Source: Mesorhizobium sp. SARCC-RB16n (GTDB lineage: Bacteria > Pseudomonadota > Alphaproteobacteria > Rhizobiales > Rhizobiaceae). Taken from it: a stretch of DNA of 60,250 nt. How positions within the stretch are numbered: position 1 is the stretch's first letter; each line of letters starts with the position of its first letter. The stretch lies in NCBI RefSeq assembly GCF_008520305.1, contig NZ_ML703253.1, positions 337,409 to 397,658 on the forward strand. Reading direction: 5' to 3'. This document shows, one piece after another, positions 41,528 to 50,767 of this stretch. The notes below the pieces were generated by a model, which saw nothing but the letters and a program-made list of their open reading frames with translations, had not been told where the DNA came from and did not search any database. The position numbers were made by a program, and so were the translations under genes.

Positions 41528-41992
41528 ATGGCAAAACGCAGCGCGGGCCTGCTGATCTATCACCCCAGCGGTGGTGACATCCAGGTGCTTCTGGTGCATC
41601 CCGGGGGACCGTTCTGGGCGAAAAAGGACGATGGCGCCTGGTCGATCCCAAAGGGCCTTGTCGAGGAGGGTGAGGACGAACTGGCGGCGGCACGACGCGA
41701 GACCGAGGAAGAGCTCGGCATGAAGGTCGAAGGCCCCTTCGCTCGCCTTGGCGACTACCGGCAACCGGGCGGCAAGATCGTCACGGCCTGGTCCGTCGAG
41801 GCCGACATCGATGTCGCCGCCATCAGGAGCAACACCTTCACCATGGAATGGCCGCCGAGGTCCGGATCGATGAAGGAATTCCCGGAGGTCGACAGGGCCG
41901 GCTGGTTCACCTTGCCGGAGGCCGAGGTCAAGATGCTTGCGGGGCAACGCCCGATGGTGGCGGATTTGGCGGAACGGCTGGGGGCGGCTTGA
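41528..41992 (+). CDS. Nudix hydrolase
   Basis: 154 residues. The Nudix box reads [20 protein letters not shown] and is followed by LG, matching GX5EX7REUXEEXG. The N-terminal [20 protein letters not shown] and the downstream [16 protein letters not shown] are typical of nucleotide-diphosphate hydrolases of the MutT/DATP-type. It cleaves X-linked nucleoside diphosphates. It has a good start; the substrate is not readable. It lies in a gap-rich area without an operon. Confidence 0.92.
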   Translation: MAKRSAGLLIYHPSGGDIQVLLVHPGGPFWAKKDDGAWSIPKGLVEEGEDELAAARRETEEELGMKVEGPFARLGDYRQPGGKIVTAWSVEADIDVAAIRSNTFTMEWPPRSGSMKEFPEVDRAGWFTLPEAEVKMLAGQRPMVADLAERLGAA

Positions 41993-42243
41993 TGCGGTCG
42001 CGATAAAGCTGCCAACCACCCCTGGGAGCGGGGCAATTGGCTGACGTTCCTCAAACTTCGTCGTCGTCCACGCCCCATCCCAGTGCGCCATCGGCATGCG
42101 GGATACCTACCGGCGTAAGTGGCGCCGGGCACCGAATCTGCGATGACCGCGCCAGTTACCCCTGCCAGTTGTGACACGTCGCAAGACCCTGGGATTGACG
42201 TGCACGCCCACTCACTGCAATCTATGTTAACCAGCTGTTTACC

Positions 42244-43131
42244 ATGCCGCGGCTGAGATGGGGGGACAGTTTGGAACCGTTCATAGACGCGAACCTCCTG
42301 AATTGGGACGATCGGGCCGAACTGCACGCGACCGACAGGACCGGCAGCTATCGTATCGAGAACGTGCTGGCTGGTGGATCCAATCTCTACGAGTTGGAAA
42401 CGCGCGAGATCGGTGACTTATTCGGCAAGGACATCGTCCATCTGCAGTGCCACATCGGGCTCGACACGATCAGCCTCAGGAATCTCGGCGCGGGCAGTGT
42501 GACCGGCCTGGACTTTTCACCAAGGGCGATCGCCGCGGCGCGAGGTTTCGCCTCCAAGGCGGGCAGCGACGTTCGCTTCGTGGAAGCGCCACTATACGAG
42601 GCGGTCGAGGCGGTCGGCCGGAGCTTTGATATCGTCTACGTTACCTGGGGGTCGGTGAACTGGCTTGACGATGTCTTCCGTTGGGCTCGGGTGGTCGCCG
42701 ATCTTCTGCGGCCCGGCGGCCGGCTCTATATGGCCGAGGGCCATCCCTTGATGTTCCAGTGCAATCGCAAGGCTGCTGCGCTCGAATTGAAGGACGATTG
42801 GCGAACGCCGGTAGCGCGACCGCTCGTCTGGAACGAGGAGCTGACCTATACCGGCGACGAGCGCACCTTGAAGCATCCTCGCTACTATGAGTGGATCCAT
42901 CCGATCAGCGACGTCGTGAACGCCTTGATCGCGGCGGGGCTGACCCTCGATTTTCTCAACGAGCACGACACCGTTTCCTGGAAGCATTTTTCATTTGCGG
43001 TAAGGGCCGGCAAGGATATGTACGGCCTGCCGGAAAACGCTCCCAAGATTCCAATGGCCTATTCAATCGGGGCAACCAAGCGCGGCGTCGGAACATATCG
43101 GATCGTCCAGAAGAAGGTCGATAGCCACTAG
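42244..43131 (+). CDS. Class I SAM-dependent methyltransferase
   Basis: 295 residues. The SAM fold is shown by VHLQCHIGLDTISLRNLGAG, VTGLDFSPRAIAAARGF and DIVYVTWGSVNWLDD with RPGGRLYMAEGHPL. No substrate domain stands out. The ATG at 42244 lacks a clear ribosome site; a TTG at 42271, 5 nt after a GGGGG run, could be the real start (about 286 residues). Cytoplasmic. The 250-bp upstream gap shows no recognisable site. Confidence 0.88.
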   Translation: MPRLRWGDSLEPFIDANLLNWDDRAELHATDRTGSYRIENVLAGGSNLYELETREIGDLFGKDIVHLQCHIGLDTISLRNLGAGSVTGLDFSPRAIAAARGFASKAGSDVRFVEAPLYEAVEAVGRSFDIVYVTWGSVNWLDDVFRWARVVADLLRPGGRLYMAEGHPLMFQCNRKAAALELKDDWRTPVARPLVWNEELTYTGDERTLKHPRYYEWIHPISDVVNALIAAGLTLDFLNEHDTVSWKHFSFAVRAGKDMYGLPENAPKIPMAYSIGATKRGVGTYRIVQKKVDSH

Positions 43132-43286
43132 TTTCGCCATGTGGCGAATTCTGGTGCGGTCCGCGCGCAGTGTCCGCAGGCGAAAAAATTTTAAGGACTG
43201 TGAAGGCTAAAATTAAGTTATAGCGAACTAATATTCCCTTGATGAGGCTTCCCAGAGAGCCTGACTAGCACAGGGAATCTCGCTTA

Positions 43287-45938
43287 TTGGCTGTTTTCGC
43301 CGACATGTTCGGCCGCTTGAAGGCGGCTGTCTCTTCGCCGGCGAGGATTCCGGTGGCGATCGCGGTTGTGGTCATTGCCGTTTGCGCGGCGTTCGCTGAC
43401 CATCAAAACAAAGTCGTTTCGGACCAGGCTGCCCGGGCGGATGTCCTCGCCGAAGTCAATGTCGTTCGCGCCAGGCTCGAAGGAAACATCAACGGCAACC
43501 TCCAACTGGCGCGAGGACTGGTCGCGGCAGTCACGACCGAACCCTATATGGGACAGCAACGTTTCGCTGAGCTTGCCAGCAGATTGTTCAACGAAGAGTC
43601 TCAACTTCGCAATATTGCCGGCGCGCCCGACCTAGTCATTTCCTTGATGTACCCGATGGCCGGCAACGAGAAAGCCATTGGTCTCGATTACCGCAACAAC
43701 GACCAGCAGCGTGCGGCTGCCTTGCGTGCGCGCGACGAGCGCAAGCTTGTTCTCGCGGGCCCGGTCGATCTGCAGCAGGGAGGACAGGGCTTCATCGGCC
43801 GGTTTCCGGTATTCGTAAAGAGTGCGGGAAATACCGACCGGTTCTGGGGAATCGTTTCCGCGGTCGTCGACGTGCAACGCCTCTACCAGGCGAGCGGACT
43901 GCTCGACAAGAATCTCGGAATTGAGGTCGCGCTCATCGGCGATGACGCCCCCGGAGCAAAGGGAGTCCGGTTCTTCGGTGACGAACGTGTCGTCAACGGC
44001 GATCCGGTGACGGTCGACGTTCTTGTCCCGTCAGGCTCCTGGCGGATCGCGGCGATCCCCAAGGGCGGTTGGCCGAGCACCCCCGCCAACGCCTGGCTGC
44101 TGCGAGCTATCATGACGGCGGCGGCCGCGCTGATCTTGTCCCCTTTTCTGCTGGCAGGCCGTCTCGTTGACGAAAGGCAGCGGAATTACTGGGAACTGCA
44201 TCGGCTTTCGCAACGACTGGAACTTGCTCTGGAAGCATCCGCCATCGGAGTGTGGGAGCACAACCTCGAAACCAACTCTCTCGCGTGGGACAATCGCGTC
44301 AACGAAATATACGGTAAGGAGCCCGGAGGGCCACGCGGATATCCGGATTGGGCCGGTGCCATTCATCCGGCCGATCTGCCCCGTGCGCTTGCGGATTTCG
44401 ACGAAGCCGTGGCCCGACGGGGCACCTATTCATCCGAATACCGGATCGTTCGTCCAGACGGCGAAATTCGCCATGTCCGGTCCAGGGCGATCATTTACGA
44501 GACCGCGAACAATTCGCCGCGAATGGTGGGGGCCGAATGGGACGTCACATCCGATGTAATGCTGAACACCGATCTGGTTCGCGCAAAACAGCTGGCCGAG
44601 TCGAAAAATGCGGAACTCGAAGCTGCCAAGGCGCGCACGGAACACGTCGCCATGCACGATTCGCTGACGGATTTGCCCAATCGGCGCTACCTGGATCAGG
44701 TACTGGATGATTACGCGGCAAAGGCCAGGCTGAACGGCGGCCGTGCCGCGCTGCTTCACGTCGATTTGGACCGCTTCAAGCACATCAACGATACGCTCGG
44801 CCACGCGGCGGGCGACGCGATGCTGGTGCATGCGGCATCCGTTCTCAAGTCCAACGCCGGCGATCGAGGTTTCGTCGCTCGGGTCGGAGGAGACGAATTC
44901 GTCGTGCTCTGCACGATGGACGATGGCGATGCCCAGGCGGCCGCGCTCGCGGACCGCATTATCGAAGAGATGCGCAGGCCCGTTTATTACAACGGTCACC
45001 AGTGCCGTTTTGGCGTCAGCGTCGGGATTGCAATCGACGATGGTACGAGCGCCGATACCAGGCAGTTGCTGGTAAATGGCGATATCGCCCTCTACCGGGC
45101 AAAGAGACGTGGCCGCAACCGGCACGAATTCTTCAGCGGCGAGTTGCAAAGCGAAATCGTCAACACGAAGAGAATTGCCGACGAAATTCTCGCCGGCCTC
45201 GAACGAAATCAATTCATCGCATTCTACCAGCCTCAATTTAGCGCCAGGACGCGGGAGATCGTGGGAGTTGAAGCGCTGGCGCGATGGAACCACCCTGAGA
45301 AGGGCATTCTGACACCCGACGTTTTCCTGAAGACCGCCGAAGAATTGAACGTCGTCTCGATAATAGACCAGAAAATCCTCCAGCAATCGCTTTTGGACTT
45401 CGAAGCATGGTCCGCGCGGAAGATTGGCGTTCCGCGCGTGTCAGTCAACGTTTCGGCACGGCGCCTTCACGATGAGCAACTCATAGCGAGTTTGCGAGAT
45501 CTGAACATCAGGAAGGGAACGTTCTCGTTTGAGCTCGTCGAATCCATCTTCCTCGACGACAACGATGACCTGGCCACATGGAACGTCGAGCAGATCAAGC
45601 AACTCGGCATCGACATCGAAATCGACGATTTCGGCACCGGCTACGCCTCGATCGTCAGTTTGCTCAAATTGCAGCCTCGCCGCCTGAAGATAGACCGCCA
45701 GTTGGTCGATCCGATCGTGAATTCGCCCCAGCAGAGGCAAGTCGTGTCTTCGATCATCGAAATCGGCAAATCCCTCGGCATCGAGATCGTAGCTGAAGGT
45801 GTCGAGACGATGGAGCATGCCCGTCTGCTTAAAGCGCTTGGCTGCGACATTCTGCAAGGCTACGCCTTCGGGCAGCCCTTGGATTCCGACGGGCTGGAAA
45901 GATTCGTTCGATCTCGTCGGTTGTCCGTCGCCGGCTAA
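43287..45938 (+). CDS. CHASE-PAS-GGDEF-EAL membrane signalling protein
   Basis: 883 residues. TM1 (about 21-37) and TM2 (about 270-291) enclose a periplasmic CHASE-like domain. A PAS/PAC region (about 305-425) precedes a GGDEF domain (GGDEF 534-538) and an EAL domain (EAL 662-664, DDFG 780-783, AEGVET). All motifs are intact, so both cyclic-di-GMP synthesis and breakdown are possible. Start TTG at 43287 is preceded by CAGGGA; ATG 43305 is the alternative. The stop codon lies within a 20-bp tandem duplication. Confidence 0.95.
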   Translation: MAVFADMFGRLKAAVSSPARIPVAIAVVVIAVCAAFADHQNKVVSDQAARADVLAEVNVVRARLEGNINGNLQLARGLVAAVTTEPYMGQQRFAELASRLFNEESQLRNIAGAPDLVISLMYPMAGNEKAIGLDYRNNDQQRAAALRARDERKLVLAGPVDLQQGGQGFIGRFPVFVKSAGNTDRFWGIVSAVVDVQRLYQASGLLDKNLGIEVALIGDDAPGAKGVRFFGDERVVNGDPVTVDVLVPSGSWRIAAIPKGGWPSTPANAWLLRAIMTAAAALILSPFLLAGRLVDERQRNYWELHRLSQRLELALEASAIGVWEHNLETNSLAWDNRVNEIYGKEPGGPRGYPDWAGAIHPADLPRALADFDEAVARRGTYSSEYRIVRPDGEIRHVRSRAIIYETANNSPRMVGAEWDVTSDVMLNTDLVRAKQLAESKNAELEAAKARTEHVAMHDSLTDLPNRRYLDQVLDDYAAKARLNGGRAALLHVDLDRFKHINDTLGHAAGDAMLVHAASVLKSNAGDRGFVARVGGDEFVVLCTMDDGDAQAAALADRIIEEMRRPVYYNGHQCRFGVSVGIAIDDGTSADTRQLLVNGDIALYRAKRRGRNRHEFFSGELQSEIVNTKRIADEILAGLERNQFIAFYQPQFSARTREIVGVEALARWNHPEKGILTPDVFLKTAEELNVVSIIDQKILQQSLLDFEAWSARKIGVPRVSVNVSARRLHDEQLIASLRDLNIRKGTFSFELVESIFLDDNDDLATWNVEQIKQLGIDIEIDDFGTGYASIVSLLKLQPRRLKIDRQLVDPIVNSPQQRQVVSSIIEIGKSLGIEIVAEGVETMEHARLLKALGCDILQGYAFGQPLDSDGLERFVRSRRLSVAG

Positions 45939-45974
45939 TTCCGTTCGAATTCCTCTAATTCCGTTCGAATTCCT
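45935..45974. repeat. 20-bp tandem duplication over a stop codon
   Basis: ctaattccgttcgaattcct is present twice in exact tandem (45935-45954 and 45955-45974). The first copy contains the stop codon of the CHASE-GGDEF-EAL gene (45936-45938). This is a recent slippage or duplication. Confidence 0.9.
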
Positions 45975-45975
45975 A

Positions 45976-46023
45976 ATGCATGTCGCCCGGAAGTGTCCTC
46001 GGTTCCGGGATAACGACATGCAT
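45976..46023. repeat. ATGCATGTCG palindrome
   Basis: Arms atgcatgtcg (45976-45985) and cgacatgcat (46014-46023) with an inner stem cccggaa/ttccggg. It shares its arms with 24397-24425 and sits next to the second palindrome family at 46029-46078. Confidence 0.85.
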
Positions 46024-46028
46024 GAAAT

Positions 46029-46078
46029 CAGAAGCTTACAGCAGTCGGGCGAATCCTATTCGCCGCGACATGCTGTAG
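46029..46078. repeat. Dispersed palindromic repeat, copy B
   Basis: The same unit as at 1-51, one base shorter and with one substitution. The inverted arms are tacagca (46037-46043) and tgctgta (46071-46077). It ends shortly before the Gfo/Idh gene stop and could serve as its 3' stem-loop. Confidence 0.85.
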
Positions 46079-46091
46079 GCTTGGCGTGACC

Positions 46092-47276
46092 TCACCTGAA
46101 CAGGGCAGCCGTCCACGCGCCGCCGGACGCATTCGACTCCACCGCCGCGGCGACGAACTTCACGCCGCGCGCGCCGTCGACCACGTCGGGCACCTGCGCC
46201 GCGCGGGCTGGATCGACCGCGCCGCCGGAACGGTGGGCGCGGATGATGTCGGCGGCGTCGCGGTAGAAATTGGCGAAGGCCTCGATATAGCCCTCCGGAT
46301 GCGCCGCCGGCATGCGCGACACGCGGCGCGCTTCCGCCGTCGAGCCGTGACCGCCGCGTACCAGCGTGCGGGTTTCCTCGCCATGGACGGAAAAGCGCAG
46401 TTCCTCCGGCCGCCCGCCCGACCATTCGAGCCCAGCTCTGTCGCCATAGATGCGCACGGACAGGTCGTTGTAATGGCCGGGCGATGTCTGGCTGGCCAGG
46501 ATCGTGCCGCGCGCGCCGTCGCTCCAGCGCACCAGCACATGCGCATTGTCGTCGAGCCGGCGTCCGGGCACCGCGGTGAACAGGTCGGCCGACACAGCCT
46601 CGGCCTCGCGGCCGGAAATGAAGCTTGCCAGGTTGAAGGCATGCACGCCGATATCGGCCAGCACCGCCGACTGCCCTGCCCTCGCCGGATCGGTGCGCCA
46701 CTCGGCCTGCTTCTGGCCGTCGGCGTCGATCGGTTTGGTCAGCCAGTCCTGGATATAGGCGCCATGCACCGACACGATCCGGCCAAGCTCGCCCGCCATC
46801 ACCATCTCGCGCGCCTGCCGCACCATGGCGTAGCCGGTGTTGTTGAGCGTGACGACGAAGCGGCGCTTTTTCGCGCGCGCCAGCGCCACCAGCGCTTCGG
46901 CATCACCCAGCGTCGTCGACAGCGGCTTGTCGCAGATCACGTCGATGCCGGCTTCGAGGAAGGCGGTGGCGATCGGCGCGTGCAGATGGTTTGGCGTGAC
47001 GATGACCACCGCCTCGATGCCGTCCGGCCGCGCGGCTTCGGCCTTTGCCATGGCGCGGTAGTCGGCATAGCTGCGCTCCGGTGCAATGCCGATCTCGGCG
47101 GCCGAGGCGGCGGCATTGTCCGGATCGGACGACAGCGCGCCGGCGACCAGCGCGATCTGGTCGTCGAGGCGCATGGCCAGCCGATGCACGGCGCCGATGA
47201 AGGCATTGCGGCCGCCACCGACCATGCCGACGCGCAGACGCTGGTGCGTCGATCCATCCGATGTTGCGTAGACCAT
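46092..47276 (-). CDS. Gfo/Idh/MocA family NAD(P)-dependent oxidoreductase
   Basis: 394 residues. N-terminal Rossmann motif VGMVGGGRNAFIGAVHRLA, IVTPNHLHAPIATAFLEAG and CDKPLSTTLGDAEALVALAR, with the catalytic-type Lys of CDKP. The C-terminal beta domain starts near RIVSVHGAYIQDW. Members oxidise or reduce sugars, inositols or their acids. Start ATG 47276 has GAGGAG 5 nt upstream. It is divergent from the RpiR regulator and faces the sugar/polyol locus, so a carbohydrate substrate is likely. Confidence 0.93.
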   Translation of the reverse strand: MVYATSDGSTHQRLRVGMVGGGRNAFIGAVHRLAMRLDDQIALVAGALSSDPDNAAASAAEIGIAPERSYADYRAMAKAEAARPDGIEAVVIVTPNHLHAPIATAFLEAGIDVICDKPLSTTLGDAEALVALARAKKRRFVVTLNNTGYAMVRQAREMVMAGELGRIVSVHGAYIQDWLTKPIDADGQKQAEWRTDPARAGQSAVLADIGVHAFNLASFISGREAEAVSADLFTAVPGRRLDDNAHVLVRWSDGARGTILASQTSPGHYNDLSVRIYGDRAGLEWSGGRPEELRFSVHGEETRTLVRGGHGSTAEARRVSRMPAAHPEGYIEAFANFYRDAADIIRAHRSGGAVDPARAAQVPDVVDGARGVKFVAAAVESNASGGAWTAALFR

Positions 47277-47327
47277 GTTTTCTCCTCGGGGCTGACTGTT
47301 TTAAGGGGCTGATCCCGATGCCGAGTT

Positions 47328-47353
47328 CTACGGCGCCCCCCGTAGAGTGCCAT
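47328..47353. repeat. Collapsed palindromic repeat end
   Basis: ctacggcgccccc joined to cgtagagtgccat. Both parts match the outer ends of the large repeats (32796-32960 and 55541-55720) with the middle missing, so it looks like a deletion derivative of that element. Confidence 0.65.
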
Positions 47354-47406
47354 CTTTGAACGGTTTGCATCCCTCTCTAAGGCATCCAAGCGAACACCAT
47401 TTCCAA

Positions 47407-47422
47407 TTTCCATATTGCGAAA
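47407..47422. promoter_or_regulatory. TTTC-N8-GAAA site before the RpiR gene
   Basis: TTTCCATATTGCGAAA, 26 bp before the RpiR start. A second TTTC-N8-GAAA site is at 48386-48401 before the SDR, and TTCCATATT occurs in both neighbourhoods. A shared candidate RpiR operator. Confidence 0.5.
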
Positions 47423-47448
47423 CGATCGTATCGCGCTAGCCTGAATTC

Positions 47449-48342
47449 ATGAGCGGGGCGAGAAAACCATCCGGACGATCCAGTGCCGACGAGGCGGCGA
47501 CGCGCAAGCGCGGACGTTCGCTGGCGGCACTTGGCTATATACAGCCGCGGAACTATGAGGAGCTGCGCGCCGTGCTGTCGTCCGGCACGGTGCATTTTCC
47601 CAAGCGCCTGCGCCAGGTGGCGATCTTCCTGTGGCAGCATCCGAGCGAGGTGGCGCTCGGCACCATCGCTCAGGTGGCGGCACAGGCCGGCGTGCAGCCT
47701 TCGACGCTGGTGCGCTTTGCCCAGATCTTCGGCTATTCCGGCTTTTCCGATTTCCAGGGCCTGTTCAAGGACCACATCAAGGGATCCTGGCCGGAAGGCC
47801 GCGGCGAGCAGCGCGCCGAGGCCGAATCCAACGCCGCCCTGCATTTCCTGCACGGCATGGTCGGCGCCTCGCAGGCCTCGCTCGGTCGTATCGAAAGCGG
47901 CTTCGATGTCGACAGTTTCGAGAAGATGGTGACGCTGCTGGCCGAAGCGGATCTGATCTACGTCATCGGCTCCAAGCGCGCCTTCCCCGTTACCACCTAT
48001 CTGTCGCTGACGCTCTCGCAGCAAGGCGTGCGCAATGTGCTGGTCGACAATGTCGGCTCGACCGCGCTCGACCAGGTCGGCTGCATCGGCGCCCGCGACG
48101 CGGTGCTGGCGGTGTCCTTCAGCCCCTACAATTCGATCACGCCGGATCTGGTGGCGGTGGCGCATGAGCGCAAGGCCCGCATCGTCACCATCACCGACAG
48201 CACCTTCTCCCCGCTGATCCGGCTGTCGGACAGCTGGCTGGAAGTGGTGGAATCGGACTTCGCCGGCTTCCGCTCGCTGGCGGCATCGTTGGCCGTCGGC
48301 ATGGCGCTGGTCCAAGGCGTCGCCGCGCGCCGCGGCACATGA
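47449..48342 (+). CDS. MurR/RpiR-family transcriptional regulator
   Basis: 297 residues. The N-terminal HTH_6 domain includes LGTIAQVAAQAGVQPSTLVR and FAQIFGYSGFSDFQGLFK. The SIS sugar-phosphate-binding domain (about 135-275) has LIYVIGSKRAFPVTTYLSLT and AVSFSPYNSITPDLVAVAHE. RpiR proteins respond to phosphosugars and control nearby carbohydrate genes. It precedes the SDR by 78 bp and is divergent from the Gfo/Idh gene. A conserved TTTC-N8-GAAA site lies upstream of both the regulator and the SDR. Confidence 0.94.
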   Translation: MSGARKPSGRSSADEAATRKRGRSLAALGYIQPRNYEELRAVLSSGTVHFPKRLRQVAIFLWQHPSEVALGTIAQVAAQAGVQPSTLVRFAQIFGYSGFSDFQGLFKDHIKGSWPEGRGEQRAEAESNAALHFLHGMVGASQASLGRIESGFDVDSFEKMVTLLAEADLIYVIGSKRAFPVTTYLSLTLSQQGVRNVLVDNVGSTALDQVGCIGARDAVLAVSFSPYNSITPDLVAVAHERKARIVTITDSTFSPLIRLSDSWLEVVESDFAGFRSLAASLAVGMALVQGVAARRGT

Positions 48343-48385
48343 GGCGCCGCTGGCACAATTGACTATCGGGAATTTACATTCCATA

Positions 48386-48401
48386 TTTCCAAAAATAGAA
48401 A
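48386..48401. promoter_or_regulatory. TTTC-N8-GAAA site before the SDR
   Basis: TTTCCAAAAATAGAAA, about 20 bp before the SDR start and overlapping an AT-rich promoter region, in the same configuration as the site at 47407-47422. It suggests RpiR control of the structural genes independently of its own. Confidence 0.5.
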
Positions 48402-48420
48402 CTTTGTTCCGGGAGGAGGA

Positions 48421-49203
48421 ATGGAGATCAAGCTCGACGGCAAGGTGATATTGGTCACCGGGTCGACGCAAGGCATCGGCCGCGCCATTGCCGAGACGCT
48501 GGCGCGTTCCGGCGCTGCTGGCTTGCTGGTCACCGGGCGCGATAGCAAGCGCGGCGAGGCGGTGGCGGCGGAGCTTTCGCAATTAGGTCCGCCGACACTC
48601 TTTGTCGCCGCCGACCTCGGAGATCCGGCAGCCCCCGCCCTTTTGGCGCAGGCCTGTATCGAGCGCTTCGGCCGCATCGACGGCCTCGTCAACGCCGCCG
48701 GCATGACCGACCGCGCTTCCTTCCTCGACGCGACGCCGGACGACTGGGCGGCGCTGTTCGCGGTCAACGCGCGCGCACCGTTCTTCCTGATGCAAGCGGC
48801 GATCGCCGACATGAAGAAACGCGGCCAGGGCGGTGCGATCGTCAACATCCTTTCCATCAACGCCCATTGCGGCTCGCCGGAACTCGCCGTCTATTCCGCC
48901 ACCAAGGGCGCGCTGGCGACGCTGACCAAGAACGCCGCCAACGCCCACCGCTTCGACCGCATCCGCGTCAACGGCATCAATGTCGGCTGGACCGACACGC
49001 CGGCCGAGCGGGTGATGCAGGCCGAGACGCTGGGCAACGGCCCGGGCTGGCTCGACGCCGCCAATGCCGCGCAGCCCTTCGGCCGGCTGCTTAAGCCGGA
49101 CGATATCGCGAACCTCGCCGTCTTCCTGCTTTCCGACGCGGCCGGGCCGATGACCGGCGCGGTGATCGACCAGGAGCAGGCGGTGATCGGGGCGAACCGG
49201 TGA
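48421..49203 (+). CDS. SDR family oxidoreductase of the sugar/polyol locus
   Basis: 260 residues: cofactor motif LVTGSTQGIGRAIAETLARS, NAAGMTD, Ser-containing NILSINAHCG and YSATKGAL (Tyr-x3-Lys). The C-terminal GAVIDQEQAVIGANR is typical of polyol or 3-oxoacyl reductases. ATG 48421 follows GGGAGGAGGA. It overlaps the start of the mannitol-dehydrogenase gene by 4 bp, so the two are translationally coupled and probably act on consecutive intermediates. Confidence 0.94.
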   Translation: MEIKLDGKVILVTGSTQGIGRAIAETLARSGAAGLLVTGRDSKRGEAVAAELSQLGPPTLFVAADLGDPAAPALLAQACIERFGRIDGLVNAAGMTDRASFLDATPDDWAALFAVNARAPFFLMQAAIADMKKRGQGGAIVNILSINAHCGSPELAVYSATKGALATLTKNAANAHRFDRIRVNGINVGWTDTPAERVMQAETLGNGPGWLDAANAAQPFGRLLKPDDIANLAVFLLSDAAGPMTGAVIDQEQAVIGANR

Positions 49204-50732
49204 ACACCATCGAAACGCTCGGGCCCAGGCTGCTGGAGAGGCTCCCCGCCGCCGTGCAAAGGCCGTCCTATGACCGTGCGTCACTGGCTCCGGGCATGGC
49301 CCATCTTGGCGTCGGGGCCTTCCACCGCTGCCATCAGGCCGAATACACGGATGATCTGCTTGCTCTGCAGTTCGACCGCTGGGGGATCGTCGGCATCAAC
49401 ATCCGCCCGCCCACCCTCGCCGACACGCTCGGCAGGCAGGGCGGCCTCTACACCAGGCTGACCCGCGAGAACGACCATGTCGAGGCACGCGTCATCGGCA
49501 GCATCGTGAAGGTGGTCGACAGCCAGGACAGCCCCGATCCGGCGCTCGCCGTGCTCGCCTCGCCCGACATCGAACTGGTGACGATGACGGTGACGGAAAA
49601 AGGCTATTGCCATATCCCGTCGACCGGCGCGCTCGACCTCGGCCATCCCGACATCATCCATGACCTCGCCAATCCGGACGCACCGCGTAGCGTGCCAGGC
49701 ATCCTCACACGGGCTCTGGAGCAGCGTAGGGTCACTCATGGACGGAAGCTGACGCTGCTCTCCTGCGACAACATTCCGACCAACGGCGTCATCCTGGAAA
49801 ATGTCGTGCGGGCGTTTGCCGAACGGCGCGGCGACGGGCTGGCCGACTGGATCGCGGCAAACGCCGCCTTCCCCTCCGCCATGGTCGACCGCATCGCCCC
49901 GGCGGTGACACAGGATGATCTCGACAGCGTCGAGCGATGGTTCGGCTACCGCGATACAGCCGTCGCCGTGGGCGAACCGTTCCGGCAATGGGTGATCGAG
50001 CAGAAATTCGCCGGCCGCATACCAAGCTGGGACCTGGCCGGCGCGACTTTCGTTGACGACGTCACGCCCTTCGAGCATCTCAAGATGCGGGTGCTGAACG
50101 GCGCGCAAACGACGCTCGCCACGCTCGGCGTGCAGGCCGGTCTGGAACACACATTCGATGCCGTCGCCGACCCGCTGCTTTCGGTTTTCGTCAGGCGCAT
50201 GCTGGTCGAGGAAACGCTGCCGACGCTGATGCCGGTGCCCGGCATTGAGCCACTGGCTTATGTCGAGCAGAGCCTTGGCCGGTTGAAGAACACCGCGATT
50301 CGCCACCGCAACCACCAGATCGCCACCGACGGCTCGCAGAAGATCGTCCAGCGCTTGCTCAACCCGATTCGCGACTGCTTGGAGCGCGGCACAAGCATCG
50401 GCCTGCTGTCGGTGCCGGTCGCCGGCTGGATGGCCTATCTGATCCTGGCCTCGGCCCGCTTCGGCAAACGCTGGCCGGTATCGGATCCCTATGCCGGCAG
50501 GATCGCCGCGATTGCCGACGAAACCGGACGCGATGCGCAAGCACTGGCTTCCGCCATCCTTGCCATCGACACGATTTTCGACCCCGGCCTTGCCGCGAAC
50601 GAGATATTCCGCGCGGCCGTCACATCAGCGCTGGGCGAGTTGCTCTCGGACGATCCGATGGCGGCCGTCCGTCACAGTCTCGAACAAGATCAGGTCGCGA
50701 GGTTGAAGCGATCCAAACAATCGGCATTATAG
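49200..50732 (+). CDS. Mannitol/fructuronate dehydrogenase family protein
   Basis: 510 residues of the long-chain mannitol dehydrogenase family: LAPGMAHLGVGAFHRCHQAE, IVGINIRPPTLADTLGRQGG, FVDDVTPFEHLKMRVLNGAQ (with the catalytic Lys of the K-x-N-x-x-H region) and a tail DPMAAVRHSLEQDQ. Members interconvert a polyol or aldonate (mannitol, arabinitol, altronate, mannonate) and a ketose with NAD. It is coupled to the SDR by 4 bp overlap and followed by a TIM-barrel isomerase. The substrate is not determinable. Confidence 0.94.
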   Translation: MNTIETLGPRLLERLPAAVQRPSYDRASLAPGMAHLGVGAFHRCHQAEYTDDLLALQFDRWGIVGINIRPPTLADTLGRQGGLYTRLTRENDHVEARVIGSIVKVVDSQDSPDPALAVLASPDIELVTMTVTEKGYCHIPSTGALDLGHPDIIHDLANPDAPRSVPGILTRALEQRRVTHGRKLTLLSCDNIPTNGVILENVVRAFAERRGDGLADWIAANAAFPSAMVDRIAPAVTQDDLDSVERWFGYRDTAVAVGEPFRQWVIEQKFAGRIPSWDLAGATFVDDVTPFEHLKMRVLNGAQTTLATLGVQAGLEHTFDAVADPLLSVFVRRMLVEETLPTLMPVPGIEPLAYVEQSLGRLKNTAIRHRNHQIATDGSQKIVQRLLNPIRDCLERGTSIGLLSVPVAGWMAYLILASARFGKRWPVSDPYAGRIAAIADETGRDAQALASAILAIDTIFDPGLAANEIFRAAVTSALGELLSDDPMAAVRHSLEQDQVARLKRSKQSAL

Positions 50733-50767
50733 GTATCGATCGCGGGTTCGCGGTCAGGGGAGGCACA

